64,000 bases of DNA. It comes from Hymenochaete sp. R1. Taxonomy: Eukaryota; Basidiomycota; Agaricomycetes; Hymenochaetales; Hymenochaetaceae. Under the pieces are notes generated by a model. The model worked only from the letters and a program-made list of their open reading frames with translations. It made no database searches and was not told the origin of the DNA. Where the stretch lies: assembly GCA_019400425.1 (NCBI GenBank), contig JAFREE010000048.1, positions 1 through 64,000 of the forward strand, read 5' to 3'. Positions 48,267 through 60,364 of this stretch are shown piece after piece (position 1 is the first letter of the stretch; the number at the start of each line of letters is the position of its first letter). Both the position numbers and the translations under genes were made by a program.

Positions 48267-51062
48267 ATGAGCCTAGCGTTGGACGTTCTCATTCTGGCCA
48301 CCGCCTGCACTCACGTCCTCCTCGCTCCCTACTCAAAAGTAGAAGAGAGCTTCAACCTCCATGCAGTACACGACATCCTCTTTTACGGTCTCAAGCCCTC
48401 TCAACTGCAATACGTGCGTCCAATAACTTTTCTTTTCTTTTTTCTTTCTTTTTATTCGAGGTTTTCTCCTTCGTCATCTTTACCAAAGTGCTGGCAAGTG
48501 GGCTTAATGCCTCCTTTCACACCAACTCGCGCATTTTGCATTTCAAAATCGCCTTTTAGTGTAGAGCTAACGAACTAACTAACTTGCCCACCACAGTTCG
48601 ACCATAACACCTTCCCAGGTGCCGTCCCGCGCTCATTCATAGGCAGCATCCTCCTCGCATGGCTCTCAACCCCCGTCCTCCGCCTTTTGAACGCATTCAA
48701 CCTCATAAACTCAAAGGCGGATATCCAAATATGCTGTGCGTTTTCCTTTTTATTCTTCCTCTGTTGTTTTGTTTGGAACTACGGAGGAGTTTTCTTATCG
48801 TTGACGCTGACTCTGACTTTGTCGATTCCCACGCAATGTGCGCCACCATCTACGTTTTACCCTCGCCCATCCTCGAATCAACAAAAAAAACTGAAACTGA
48901 AAATCGAATCCAACGCGATTCAACTAAATCCTATCGTCCGGACGCTGACGTGGACTTCGCATCCGATATCGTATCGTATCGTATGATGATGATGGGGAAG
49001 AACCTCCAATACTCAAACCTTCCTCTTCCGATCATGATCACCCTACGCCTCCTCCTTCGACGAATGATGATGATGATGATCATCATCATCATCGACTAAT
49101 GACCATCCAACCGACACCCCCAGGCCGCCTCGTCCTCGCCGCCACCAACGCCCTCGGCCTCTCCCTCCTCCGGCGCGCCGTCTCCAGACGCTTCGGCTTC
49201 ACCACCAGCGCGTTCTTCGCCCTCCTCTCCTGCTCGCAGTTCCATCTTCCCTTCTGGATGGGGAGGACGCTGCCGAACATGTTTGCGCTGTTCCCCGGTG
49301 AGTTTGGCTTTTTCCCCCTTTCTTTTCGTAGTAAAGGCGCCTACGGCCCCTGGATTTGTGTTCTGTGTTTCTGTGATGTTTGGTCTTCGTGATCACCTTC
49401 ACTGGGATTTTGATTTCTTTTATCCCCGTATATGCACAAGTCTCGAATCAATCCCATCCACTTGATTTTCTTTTTCAAATCTTCAATTCCCTGCCCTCCC
49501 GACCTCACGCAAGTCCTCATCCAAACTAACCTCCCCCCCCCCCCCACAGTAACACTCGCCTACGCCTCCCTCCTCCCCCCAACCCCCCTCTCCCCGCGCC
49601 CCTCCCAAAACTCCATCACCAAATCCCTCTCCCTCCTCACCTTCGCCACCCTCATCCTCCGCATCGAGCTCCTCCTCCTCCTCGTGCCCTTATCCCTCCA
49701 CGCCCTCCTCAGGGGCTGGCTCGACCTGCGCACGATGGCGAGGCGCGGGCTGGCCGCCGGGATGGCGTGTGTGCTCCTTACGGGGGTGGTGGATACTTAT
49801 CTTTGGTCTTTCGTTTCTCCGACTTCGGGTGCGACAACGACAACGACGACGACGACGACGACGACGCCCCTCTGGCCCGAACTCCACTCCCTCTACTTCA
49901 ACATCTACCTCCAAAAGTCCTCCGAATGGGGCACCTCCCCCCCACACGCCTACCTAACCACCCACCTCCCCAAGCTCCTCCTCTCCTCCCTCCCCCTCGC
50001 CCTCCTAGGCTTTCTCGTCGACAGGCGCGCTCGAGGTCTGGGCGGGTTAGGCGGGTTGACGGGCGCGACGGTGGTGTATGTGCTTGGGATGAGCGCGTTG
50101 GGGCATAAGGAGTGGCGGTTTGTGGTTTATGTGGTCCCGGTTGTGAATGTGTTGGCTGCGAGGGGTTGTTATTGGCTGTGAGTGGGTTCCCCCTTGTATC
50201 CTGTATCTCGTATCTTGCATCTTGCAGCCCGGTTCGGTCGGGTTGGAGATCGGTTTTCGCCTTCGTTAACTAACTAACCAACTATACATTGGTTTCTACG
50301 TGCGCATTTTCACGTATCATGGTATTTCTCTCTCTCCGCAGACTCAACCAACGCAAACGCACCATCCTGGGCCGCCTCGCCCTACTCATCGTCTTCGGGA
50401 GCATCGCCGCCAACGTCCTCATCACGTCCATCCTCACCCAAGCGTCCATGGCGAATTACCCAGGCGGCGTCGCCCTCGCGCGGTTCAACGAGATATACAA
50501 GGACGTTCCGGACGGTACGTCTCCATATTTTTTCTTTTCTTCCGTGTTCCTTTTCACTTATTCATCACTTCCTTCCTCCCTCTCCCTCTCCCTCTCGCAC
50601 TCGCTCGCTCGCGCAGTCCACGTCCACCTATCAAACCTCGCCGCCCAATCCGGCGCCTCCCTCTTCCTCCACGCCCACGCCCCGCCCTTCCCCCCAACCA
50701 CACCCACCCACCCACACACGCACACACACTCATGGATCTACGACAAAACCGAACACCTCTCCCCCCTCTCCGTCGCCTCCACACCTCACTTCACACACGC
50801 CATCGCAGAAGCCGACGAAGACACCCGCGCGGCATTCCTCTCCGCCTCCCATGGCGTTAATTGGGTGGGAGGGCCCGCGACGGCGGGGGGGTGGAGGATG
50901 AGGGAGTGCGTGGAGGGGTTTGAGGGGTTCCGGGTTGGTCGGCCTGGGGTTTCTGGGGTTTCCGGAGAAGATGAAGGAGAGGACGGGACGATGGCGTTGG
51001 CGTTGTGGAGGGTGATCAAGTTCCACTATGTGGAGAAGTTGTGTATCTTTGAGAGAGTTTGA
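48267..51062 (+). CDS. ALG12: ALG12 alpha-1,6-mannosyltransferase (GT22)
   Basis: ALG12 adds the eighth mannose to the dolichol-linked N-glycan precursor in the ER lumen, using dolichol-phosphate-mannose. The start MSLALDVLILATACTHVLLA is followed by the GT22 hallmark SKVEESFNLHAVHDILFYG. Later motifs are FDHNTFPGAVPRSFIGS, SQFHLPFWMGRTLPN and GHKEWRFVVYVVPVVN. Many hydrophobic segments are present. A luminal loop contains an 11-residue Thr run encoded by the ACG microsatellite. The C-terminal part holds a Thr/His/Pro-rich low-complexity stretch. Seven or so exons. The intron before the GRLVLAATNA exon is nearly 400 nt, long for this genome, and contains the perfect palindrome listed separately. 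It depends on dolichol made by the SEC59 step. Confidence 0.92.
49066..49093. repeat. Perfect 28-bp ATG/CAT palindrome in an ALG12 intron
   Basis: Fourteen bases of GATGATGATGATGA are followed without spacer by their exact reverse complement. It would form a cruciform or a hairpin in the pre-mRNA just before the 3' splice site. Confidence 0.9.
49533..49545 (+). repeat. Poly-C tract at an ALG12 3' splice site
   Basis: Thirteen C residues directly precede ACAG, acting as an unusual pure-C polypyrimidine tract. Such a run is also prone to sequencing length error. Confidence 0.8.
49831..49866 (+). repeat. ACG triplet microsatellite encoding poly-Thr
   Basis: About eleven ACA/ACG codons in a row give a Thr run in an ALG12 loop. 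Confidence 0.85.
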
Positions 51063-51216
51063 GTGATACCCCTTTTTCTTTATAGGATGCTAGGAGCGGG
51101 ATAATATAATGATATAATGGACGAAAATGAGCTGTGGGTGATGCTATATATAGGACAACTCTATCTCTAAAGAGGTCGGAATAGGGGAGCCACTGGCAGA
51201 GCATCCAAAGCTCAGT

Positions 51217-52643
51217 CTAATGACTATTGATAAAGTTGCTGACTACGTCTAGGAATTCAGCAGAGCTAATTTCGTTTATATATTAAAAGGGAAAAGAAGG
51301 GAGGACCATTAGCCAATACAGCGTCAACAAATCCAGAATCCGGAAAAATCACAAACCGTTCGTAATGCACTGCAGAGACGAGAAAGCATGATCATAGATT
51401 TGTTAGTAATCGATATGAAGTGGATGTCTGAGGAGAGTAACGCTTACCCCAATGGCCCGCATCGAGTGTCTCCAACTCCATCCGCGGGAAAAACTCCCTC
51501 AACCGATCAATGTTCTTCGTCTTGATATAACTTCCAAAAAAGAAAAAGAAAAAGAAAAAAGAGAACGCGCATCAGTCCTCACTCCCAGCACGCATAAAAT
51601 CGTCAACGACACAACACGCACTTGCTCTTCCCGCCCTTGACGAACAGCGTCGGTCCCTCCCAGTGTCTTTCACCCGGCTCGTAAGGGAAATCGCCGAGCC
51701 CGTCTATGCCGCGTTTTAGATAGTCTAGCGGGACGCGAAAACGGACGGGTTCACCGTCGGATGTTGGTAAGAGGTTCGTAAGGAGGAAGTGGCGGATGAG
51801 GGTGTCCTAACATAACACAAAATAAACATCGAATAAAAATATAGGCAAAAAAAAACAGAAAGGGAGGACGGGAGCGTACGGGCTCGATCTCCGCCAAAGC
51901 GTTGAACGCTTCCTTCTTCGACTTTATCTTCCCATGTTCCTGGATCTCCGCCATCCCGTTAATGTATCGCGTGAACTCCGACGAGAGCTTGCCCCGTAGG
52001 GGGGAGATATCGGCGACGATAAGCTGCGAGAGGAGGTCTTTGGGAAGGTCTGGACGAAGAGCTACGGACATGGCTGCTTTGCCGCCCCTGATTCAGTTTG
52101 AGCAGGTGTGGCCATTGTCATTTGTTATAGACCGCCTGGAACGTACGTACATTGAATGGCCAAGGAGGGAGATGTTCGAGAGCGAATGCGTTTTGCAGAA
52201 GTGTAGGATATCTTCTGCTTGTGTCTCGTAGCCCATCTCTTCCGTTTGTGGTGACTCTCCAAAGTTTCTAAGATCCTGTTTTAAAATAATTCAGTTTTGA
52301 GTCCTAATACGATAGCGGGTAGAACGAGAACGTACTAGGGCTATCACAGGTCGTCCTATTCGAGACGCGAACGCTTTCCCTAACGAAGTCCAGTTACGTT
52401 TGGAACCTCTTGCTCGATGTTAGGACAAACACGACCTTTGATTTAATAATATCCTGAAATCAAGTCTCACAGAAGGCCATGAGCGATAATCAGAGGGCCT
52501 TTCTCTGCACCCGGGTTCAATGGCCCGTTGTAGATGTCATATTTCAGGTCTACAGGAGGCACCCGTGTTCGTGAAGAGTACCGACCTATGCAGCCCAAAG
52601 TTAAGTGTGAGGTGGCTTTCATTACAATATCAATGACCCACAT
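51217..52643 (-). CDS. Alpha/beta hydrolase, ABHD11/Imo32-like
   Basis: This is a serine hydrolase of the mitochondrial ABHD11/Imo32 group; its substrate is not established. The oxyanion strand is PLIIAHGLLGSKRNW. The nucleophile elbow is GHSMGG, restored across an intron near 52085-52145. The catalytic His is in LDAGHW followed by VHYE. A terminal SAEFLDVVSNFINSH is reached by splicing out an intron near 51265-51357, which is needed to avoid a divergent ending. The stop is at 51217-51219. The N-terminus (Met at 52643 or 52622) is Thr/Arg/Ser-containing and may target mitochondria. Start is uncertain because the frame stays open upstream to 52946. It is convergent with ALG12 (154 bp between stops) and divergent from TECR. 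Confidence 0.85.
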
Positions 52644-52945
52644 GATTTTAGACTTCTGAGTGCTGTGGATGTTGAAGCAGGAAATCGGGGTAGAGAAGTC
52701 AAAGCGCGTGCCATGACTCAGACGAAGATCAATCCAAGTCCAAGTAGTCTGTCCAAGTCCGACTGGCGGAAGAAAGTCCTTCTTACTGCAACTGCAATGT
52801 CGATCCCGGAGCCGGGCCGGGAGCAGAGTAGCCGATTCGGCGCGCCTCCGGGCGTCGGCGTCGAGCGTGTTTCTTTCACCGCGTCCGTCAACTTGAAAAC
52901 TCCTTCTAACCCAAGAAAAGCCAAAAAAAAAATCGGAACGGCCCA
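52644..52945. promoter_or_regulatory. Divergent 5' region of the hydrolase and TSC13 genes
   Basis: This 302-bp space lies between start codons on opposite strands. It is GC-rich around 52800-52860. No known element was recognised. Confidence 0.35.
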
Positions 52946-54419
52946 ATGGTGAAAGTGACCATTTCTTCAGCTGCGAAACCCTCGGGTCTCACTCGCAAAC
53001 TACCTCTCACCGTCGAAATACCGGGCAAGTCTATTGAGACGACGACTGTCGAGGATGTCAAGAAAGCTGTTGCAGCGCAGTTGCCCAAGGTATGTATTCT
53101 TACTTCCTATCATCTCTATCACCGAAACTCTAAGCCTTATTCCCTGCGTTATCTAGTTATACACTTCGCGCCAAAAGCTTTCGTTGAAAGGTGACAAGAA
53201 AGCATTGTCAGGTGATACAACTCTATCTAAGGCAGGCGTCAAGGATGGCGGAGAGCTTCAATTGAAGGATCTTGGCCCACAGCTTGGCTGGAGGTTCGTC
53301 TATATTGTTGAATATGTACGTATACTTTTTTTCTCGCCGTGAAAATCATTCTTTGTTGAGCGTATTTGGTGTACAAGATCGGACCCCTCATAATTCATCC
53401 GCTTTTCTATTATTTCCCAGGAGTCTTTTATGGAGGGGAAGTCCAGCATAGTCTCTTGCAAAAGTACGTCTGAAGCTAGAATGAGTCGATTCTTTTCTGA
53501 TAAACGGCTTTTACTACTTCTAGATATGTATTCGGGATGGTAATGGCCCACTTTATAAAACGCGAGCTCGAAACAGTTTTGTGAGCTGTCTTCCTTCAAA
53601 CGATTCGAATTCAAAAAGAAAATTCATTGAACTATTTATCCTGGCAGTGTACACCGTTTTTCACACGGAACGATGCCTTTCTTCAACATCTTCAAAAAGT
53701 GCGTCCTTAAAACCTATTTCTTCCTCATAAACCCCGACAGAACGAGCCCATTTACGACGCTGACCTTTCATTCGACTCGTACCCTCAGTTCGTTCCACTA
53801 CCACGTCCTCAGCGGCCTCTTCCTCGCTTTTGCGATCTACAGGCCCAAATACGCCGCTTTTTCTCCCAACATCGTTAACACGAACCGGGACTCGCTCCCC
53901 TGGATCTGGTTTTGGACCGGCGTCTTCATCGTACGTGGCCCTATCCCTCGCACCCCCTCGCCTATCCTCACACACACTTATTGCATACGCTACGCCAGCT
54001 TGCAGAACTCTCAAACTTGAAGACACATTTAACGCTGAGAAACTTACGCCCGGCTGGAACGACCAAACGCGCCATTCCGTATGGATACGGCTTCAACCTC
54101 GTTTCATGCCCGAACTACTTCTTCGAGAGTGTGGCCTGGCTCTCGATCGCAGCTCTTACAGGAAGTTACACTGGTTCGTCTCTTTTTCCGTTAGCCCGTC
54201 CCCATTCCCATCTCTGCTTTTTTTTTATCCACGTCGGCTTATTTCTGTGACATGTTCTGATTACGGATGACTTTTTGAATCCGTATAGCTTGGTTCTTCT
54301 ATGTCATTGGCACTCGCACGATGTTCGTCTGGGCTATCAAGAGGCATAAGGCGTACAAGGCCGAGTTCGGGAGCGCGTATCCGAGGAACAGGAAGGCCAT
54401 GTTTCCATTCATTTATTAA
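52946..54419 (+). CDS. TSC13: Very-long-chain enoyl-CoA reductase (Tsc13/TECR)
   Basis: This is the last enzyme of each fatty-acid elongation cycle in the ER, needed for sphingolipid very-long-chain acids. The N-terminal ubiquitin-like part ends VKDGGELQLKDLGPQLGWR. The steroid-reductase-like core follows with IGPLIIHPLFYYFPGV, the conserved HFIKRELETVFVHRFSHGTM, and the C-terminal GYGFNLVSCPNYFFES and RHKAYKAEFGSAYPRNRKAM blocks. The protein ends FPFIY at 54419. Multiple hydrophobic spans. Seven or eight short exons; several are under 60 nt. Confidence 0.94.
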
Positions 54420-54685
54420 GCATCGTGTATGGGCGGAAGGGGACGGCTGTGGTGTGTGGAGACGAACCGACGATTGTTTGCGCGGTTTTTGATGGAGGTT
54501 TTAATAATCATTGCTAAGATTCCCTCTCCAGCTTATTTTGACAAATGATTGTATCCTTCATTATTTGCGTATCACAATACATGTTACACAGTACAAAACT
54601 ATTCTTCCTGTTTCCTGATTTGATCGAACATTGGATGATTATTACCAACCGTCCAGATGGCTAATGATCATAATATTCCTCTTTC

Positions 54686-56105
54686 CTAATCCAGGCCCGC
54701 AGCAGTTGGAGCAGGAGCAATGACTCGCGGTCCTGTACTCCCAGTCGAAGGACCTCCAAAGAATGAGGACATGATATCGCCAAAGGGGCTTGCTGCCTGC
54801 CCACGGGGCGGAGGGAGAGCGAAGTACAACGTTCCGAGCTCGTTCAGAGTCTTTCATGTGATCGCAATAGTCCACTATGAGTCAGATTTATTTTAAAAAT
54901 GTCGATATCGACACTCACTCTGCGTACATCTTCTTTTGCTAGCAATCCTCCCTTACTGAGGTACGTTCCGCATAATCGTACCCATGCCTCCTGAGCCTTT
55001 TTGTTTCCGGACCCGTTCGCCCTCTGGCAGGTCCTTACAGCAAGCTGGAGGAAGTTGAGCGAAGGCTCAGTTGTCAAAATCACCTCGTCTGTAGGCGTCG
55101 TCGAGGGTACAGGTAGAGGAGCCGGGGCCAAGGAAGAACGAAGGGCAGGTTTGGTAGAGATGACCAGTGAGATGAAATGTGTGATGAAGGTTCGAGCGGC
55201 TAGGATGTTTCCATTAAGGAGGTAACTGGACATACGTTTGATTAGGACATCTGGAAGCCTGTTGGCAAGTAAGAGAAGAGAACAAACGGTAAAGTTCCAC
55301 GGAGAGCGAAAGGACCTGGAGGGGGCGAATTCGCAGCTTGCCACCATTCGGACATCATCTGCGCAAGAAGACGTGCGCTGTCACGCTTTCCCGCAGCTAG
55401 GAGATGAGGTTCCGCCAGATCAAAGGCCCCTTCTACTCATGCAATATACGATCAAGTTTCGGATCGCGTAGTGTCAGATCAGGCTGTACTTCATAACGAT
55501 TGAGAACGCACCCTTGTGAAGTAGGTCACCGACATAGTGTTGGAGATCTGGATCTCCTGCAGGGCATCCCCCAGCTTTTGCTGACCATCTTCGATAGAGA
55601 TCAGGCGTTATGTCTATCAAAGATTTATGACTTCGATGAATCATCGTGACTTACGATATGGATTTGTCAATCAACGTTTTCCGCCAAGTCCCGGATGAGT
55701 TGGTCAAAGCGATAAGTTGTGTGAGCCTTCCTAAGAGCACGGCAGTACGAAGGAATCAATGATCGAAGGCCAGATAGACAAAATAGATGATCAAATATAG
55801 CATACGGTCAGACCGAGCTGGATCCACTTACCCCTCGATTCCTCAGTAACACCCTCACCCTTGCTATCATACACATCCAACAAGAAGGACGCGAGATCTG
55901 TCCCACTTCCCACTTGCTTCGCCTTCAGCATCTCTCGTGCACTCTGGAAGAGCACGTCGATGGCGGTGTCATATTGCGCAGTCTTGACATATCGTGAAGC
56001 GAAGGTGCGAGCCTTTTGGTGTGCTTCGTATGCGTGGCCTTCGGCGATCTGGGGCAAGATTGCAGCCAGTGCACGAGATGAAGAAGCTGCTGCTGCAGGT
56101 GGCAT
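54686..56105 (-). CDS. GET4: Get4 (guided entry of tail-anchored proteins)
   Basis: Get4 is a cytosolic TPR-like repeat protein that bridges Sgt2 to Get3 for tail-anchored protein delivery to the ER. The start MPPAAAASSSRALAAILPQI leads into helical-repeat segments including EGHAYEAHQKARTFASRYVK, YDTAIDVLFQSAREMLKAKQ and DLASFLLDVYDSKGE. Later come EVQPDLTLRDPKLDRILHE, QMMSEWWQAA and FALRGTLPFVLFSYL. The C-terminal tail SSFFGGPSTGSTGPRVIAPA ends at 54686. Six or seven exons with tentative borders. It is convergent with TSC13 and divergent (200 bp) from ARV1, another ER factor. Confidence 0.9.
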
Positions 56106-56305
56106 GAGAGTCGGCTAGGCTCAAGCTGCCTAGATAGTTGGTGTATGTTGTTCAAAAATGAGCTAGCTGAGTGTCGGACGTTTCGTTTCTACACCTTAGA
56201 AGCTTGTCGATATCCCCATTTACCCCTAAAATGGCAGCTGATTCCCACACGCGTCCCGGGCCCCGACCCAAATTCACGTTCAATTCTTGAAAAGCCAGTT
56301 CGACC
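56106..56305. promoter_or_regulatory. Short divergent 5' region of GET4 and ARV1
   Basis: Only 200 bp separate the two start codons. It probably contains both 5' untranslated leaders and a shared core promoter. Confidence 0.4.
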
Positions 56306-57730
56306 ATGCCCATCTGTACTGTATGCACCCACAATATACCCTACCTCTACACCATATACGAGTCAGCTCACAACCTCCGTCTCGAACAATGTGTGCGCCG
56401 CAGAACTCGTTCATCATTTGTTTTCTCTAACAGAAACGATAACGCAATTAGCCGAACTGCCTTAGCTTCGCGGACCCATACGTTGAATACGACACACTCA
56501 CGCTCGTTCTGGACCTGATTCTACTGAAACGAGATGTGTTTCGGCATCTTTTGTATAATCGAGGGTACCCTCCAAGAGTGTCTGTGAAGTCTATGAGTGA
56601 GCTGGGTCCGAGCCAGGTTTCAAGCGAGGGATTCGAGGCTCAGCGGGAACGAGTGCGTAGAAATGGTATTGCTACTCGTGTCACCCTTACTGACATCTAT
56701 AAAATAGAATAGATGGATGCATATTCTTCAATTGGGGTTGGCACTGATCTTTATTGATGCATGTGAGTTTGGTGTACACTAAGATAGCTTTTCGACCCTC
56801 TGATCTGGTGCAAGTCATTCGGTGGTCTCACCTGGGTTAGCTTTGGTTCTTCATCGAGTCTATAGCGAACTCACAAAACCCCAGAAAGTGACGATGGGAA
56901 GCAAGATATGATGTGGAGGAAAGAGCGTGTCGAACCTCTTCTACGGATTTTCGCGGGGTGCATCATCGGTACGTTTTACTTCCCGCGTGCAGTTTGAAGA
57001 ATGGACTTGACAGTGCCCTGTACGGTATTAGAAACAGGTGCATTTCATATAGGAATCGCAGGAACGTCAATGCTCGCCCTACGATTGAGCCGTATATGGC
57101 AATTGAGACAAGTAACGCCCGGACAGGGAAATAATAATAATAGGCTAAGGTATGTTTTTCCTCGCGGTCCAAGATTCTTCAATTGGTCAATTGGTGACCC
57201 TTGCAAGGCTATCGCATGTACCGCTCACCCTCCTCTACTCCTCCTTGACCAAGCTATTTCTTCTCTTATTACTCGCTTTATGGAAACCTTCAAAGATCCC
57301 TTCGACGAGAGCATTCGCACAAGTCAACGGCACGGATACTGGACTATACCAAGAACTTATGTCTCATGAGTATACGCGGCGGGCACTAGAAATGCTCGAT
57401 GACGATAAGCTAGACCGCGAGTGGATTGTAAGGAACGTTCTTGGGGGATTATCGGCGGGATTTGGTTTGCGAGGTGAGCATGCCGTTCTTCTTATGCAAG
57501 GTCCTCGAGGGACTTATCGTACCTTTGCAGTTGTTCTCGATATGCCACCCGCGTTTACGACGCTCATAATCCTCATAGGGTATGTACCCCAAGATTGCGA
57601 TATCGATTAGAGAATGCTAACAATCTCGTCCAGGTGGGCGGTGAAGACTTTTGTGGCCAACCTTGTCTCGACATGGGTGAACAAAGGCGACAGCTCTGGC
57701 GAAGTATTCTTGGCATATAGCATACCGTGA
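56306..57730 (+). CDS. ARV1: Arv1, ER sterol/sphingolipid and GPI homeostasis protein
   Basis: Arv1 is an ER membrane protein affecting sterol trafficking, sphingolipids and early GPI synthesis. The N-terminal zinc ribbon has CTVC and, after the first intron (ending near 56446), CPNC followed by SFADPYVEYDTLTLVLDLIL. Next come RDVFRHLLYN, the membrane segments HILQLGLALIFIDA, TVLETGAFHIGI and SHVPLTLLYSSLTKLFLLLL, and the C-terminus WAVKTFVANLVSTW ending VFLAYSIP at 57730. Both zinc pairs are intact only if the acceptor ATTAG before CCGAAC is used. The borders of exon 3, near 56760-56880, are tentative. Confidence 0.9.
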
Positions 57731-58210
57731 TTAGCTCTGCCAGAAAAATGTGCGAAAGGTTGCTCTGGATTCCAGGTATACGACATCAATGCATATGCAT
57801 CAGCGTTCGGATTGCTCTGTAATGACGGACGTTGCGTTCTAACGGTTTTAAAAGCTTCGTCCCATTTCTTCTCTTATATCTCCTTGGGTCTATCTACGGC
57901 CTGGCGCCTTTCTTTTCGTCTGTATCCCACGCGTCTGAAACCGATCAGTTGAAAAACGCCCGAGGTCTAATTTTAGATAGAATTGATTCCGGGTCCAGTT
58001 CTTAGTAATAATTAATTTTAGTATTAGTGGCTTAACTAAGTAACTGACGTAACCGATCATTTACAGTGCGCAGCTGCTGGTTGGTGTTGGTGGTGCGAAA
58101 TTCACAAGGGCCGCTGCTGACCGTGTCATTCACACACCCTCTAGCTCCATTCTCACTCACGCTCAAGGCTGCTCCTCGTCTGAGGCGACCTAGCCAACTA
58201 CAAGCTTGTC
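57731..58210. other. Tandem intergenic spacer
   Basis: This 480 bp lies between the ARV1 stop and the ThuA-like start, both plus strand. Nothing specific was seen. Confidence 0.5.
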
Positions 58211-59545
58211 ATGAACGCGCACTTCAAAACAACCTTGGCAGCTAGTTCACTGGTGCTTCTCTCCTTAGCATTCGACTGTATTGCTCAGCAGCAAACCACC
58301 GCGCGTATTCTGCTCTACACCGCAACTGCCGACTTCCGGCACGACTCTATACCCACCGCCATCCAGTCTCTCAAAAACCAGAGCAACGCATTTAATGTGC
58401 AATTCGATGCGACGGAAGATAAATCGAGGTTTACAGATGACGGACTCGGCGAGTATGATGCTGTCATGTGGGTCAGTACAACGGGTGAAGGTGTGTGGCT
58501 TGAGTTACGAGTCTGGGCGTGTGCCTCGTTTGTCTTTGGCGCTTGCTAAATGGTACACACAGTGCTCGACGATGGTGGGAAGACTGCTTTGAGAAACTAC
58601 CTTGACAAAGGAGGGAATTTCATAGCTGTCCACAGCGCGTCAGATAGTCTTAGGAACACAACTTGGTTCGGAGAAGAAGTTGGTATGTCCAACGTTTCAT
58701 CAAAGCCTCAAAGAGCTTGCTAACGGTGCCACTCTATTAGGAGCTTTCTTTGACTACCACCCTGTGCTTCAAAATGCGACCGTGGACGTGGTTGTGTCAG
58801 ATCATCCCAGCACGAATATGCTTCCCGTGGAGTGGCATGTACAAGATGAAATGTTCGTCCACAGTTGTTGCTTGCTTGTCGCTTTTTTGCTATTTAATGA
58901 CTCCCACCCGATGCAGGTATAACTTCAAATCCGACCCCAGAAGTGTTGGGGCAGTAGTTATCCTATCTGCCAACGAATCGAGCTACACCGGTCCGTGGAT
59001 TCCTTCTTTGTAATAAAAATGAACAGTCAAAGTTCAATATAAGACTTCAGACGACGGAACACGAAACTTTGACCAAGGTTCGCCCCATCCGACAGGTTCG
59101 CAGCCTTCAACCCTGTATTTTGGAATAGCCATCATGATAATGACCTTTTACCCCCAGCGTGGTATCAAGAGCACGGGGCCGGCGTGGATTCTGGTAACTC
59201 GGCAGGCAGAAGCTTTTATACTAGTCTGGGGCACCTTAATGAAACTTGGCAGGTGTGTGTCGACATCGTGACTCTCGAATCTTTTTATCACTTCAAACAT
59301 TTATTATATCACAGGACGACCTCTTCATGCAGCACATAATGGGTGGCGTAATGTGGACTTTACAGTCTAACATGACAAAAGCATTCAACATCAGCGGGCT
59401 TGTTGGGAATGCAAATTCGGACGTCTCCTCGTCGTCTTCAGGAAGGTTCGGGTTTCAATTGATGTCATCGTTGGTGTTATGTGTGATGTTTGCTCTCTTC
59501 ATAGTGCGTCCCAAGCGACAAGTGCATCCAATAGGGAAGCAGTAG
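58211..59545 (+). CDS. Secreted or cell-surface ThuA-like protein
   Basis: This is a ThuA-like (trehalose-utilisation, glutamine-amidotransferase-like fold) protein of unknown substrate. Residues 1-25 form a signal peptide (KTTLAASSLVLLSLAFDCIA). The ThuA core runs from ARILLYTATADFRHDSIPTA through EYDAVMWVSTTGE, FIAVHSASDS, AFFDYHPVLQNATV, EWHVQDEMYNF and AWYQEHG. It ends GRSFYTSLGHLNETW and HIMGGVMWTL. After a Ser-rich stretch a C-terminal hydrophobic segment (FQLMSSLVLCVMFALFIV) and a basic tail suggest a type I membrane anchor rather than a GPI site. Several N-glycosylation sequons are present. Introns have consistent phases; an optional one near 58997 is tentative. The fold is clear, the function is not. 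Confidence 0.82.
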
Positions 59546-60364
59546 CGCTGTCTTATATGGTGTTATACCCTATATTGTTGCTGCTTTGCTCATCGACGGC
59601 GCTCGACTTCATCTATTCATATTCATAAAATCGAGGCGAAATGTCGTGCACAATAGGACTTTAAAAATTGTTTTGATTTATTTATTTTCTTTTCAAGATC
59701 ATCCATTCAACACAGCGTCGATTGATAAACAATGGCAACTTCGTATAATCAGTATGAGTGACATCGTTTACAGTTTTCTATTGCTGATTATCCTTGCGTG
59801 TCTTGAAATCAGGCTGCTACCGAAACTTGATAATAAAAGGCCTCGCTTTGATTCTCGCTAGTGGTAAGTACTGATACTCGCAAAGAAGGTTTGACTTTGC
59901 TTTTACAGGCGTACTAGAGATAGGTGATTAACAAGAACGAAATTTCTGGGGTTCGAGGCAGTTTGCGAGCATGTTGAATGTTATGATGCTCTTTATAGGT
60001 GTCGAGCTGGGACGGAAAAGGAACAGGTGTGTCTTCTCTATCTTCTCGAACAAGAGCCGTTAATATTGACTTTACTATCATTGCTACTGTACGATCGCTC
60101 GGCCCCGATCGGAATCCAACAAAGCAAGATTCAAAAATCAATGCAATGACATCTTTTAGAGCTCAGGATCTACTTTGCCGCTGAATAGCTTTGCACACTG
60201 GCGGGTCCTACCGTCAGGCATATAAGAAATCGTCACGCCCGCACCCTCTCTACCGCAGTCCCTTAAACCATTTCCCTCTTACAGGCAACCCCGACCCCAA
60301 CTTCTATTCTCCCTAACTTCTCTCCGAAACTCCGGCTCCAGGCACTCCCTCGTACCACGTCACT
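59546..60364. other. Intergenic spacer
   Basis: This 0.8 kb lies between the ThuA-like gene and the intronless unknown gene, both plus strand. It is AT-rich from 59600 to 59760. A pyrimidine-rich stretch just upstream of 60364 (60240-60350) looks like a fungal core promoter and leader. Confidence 0.5.
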
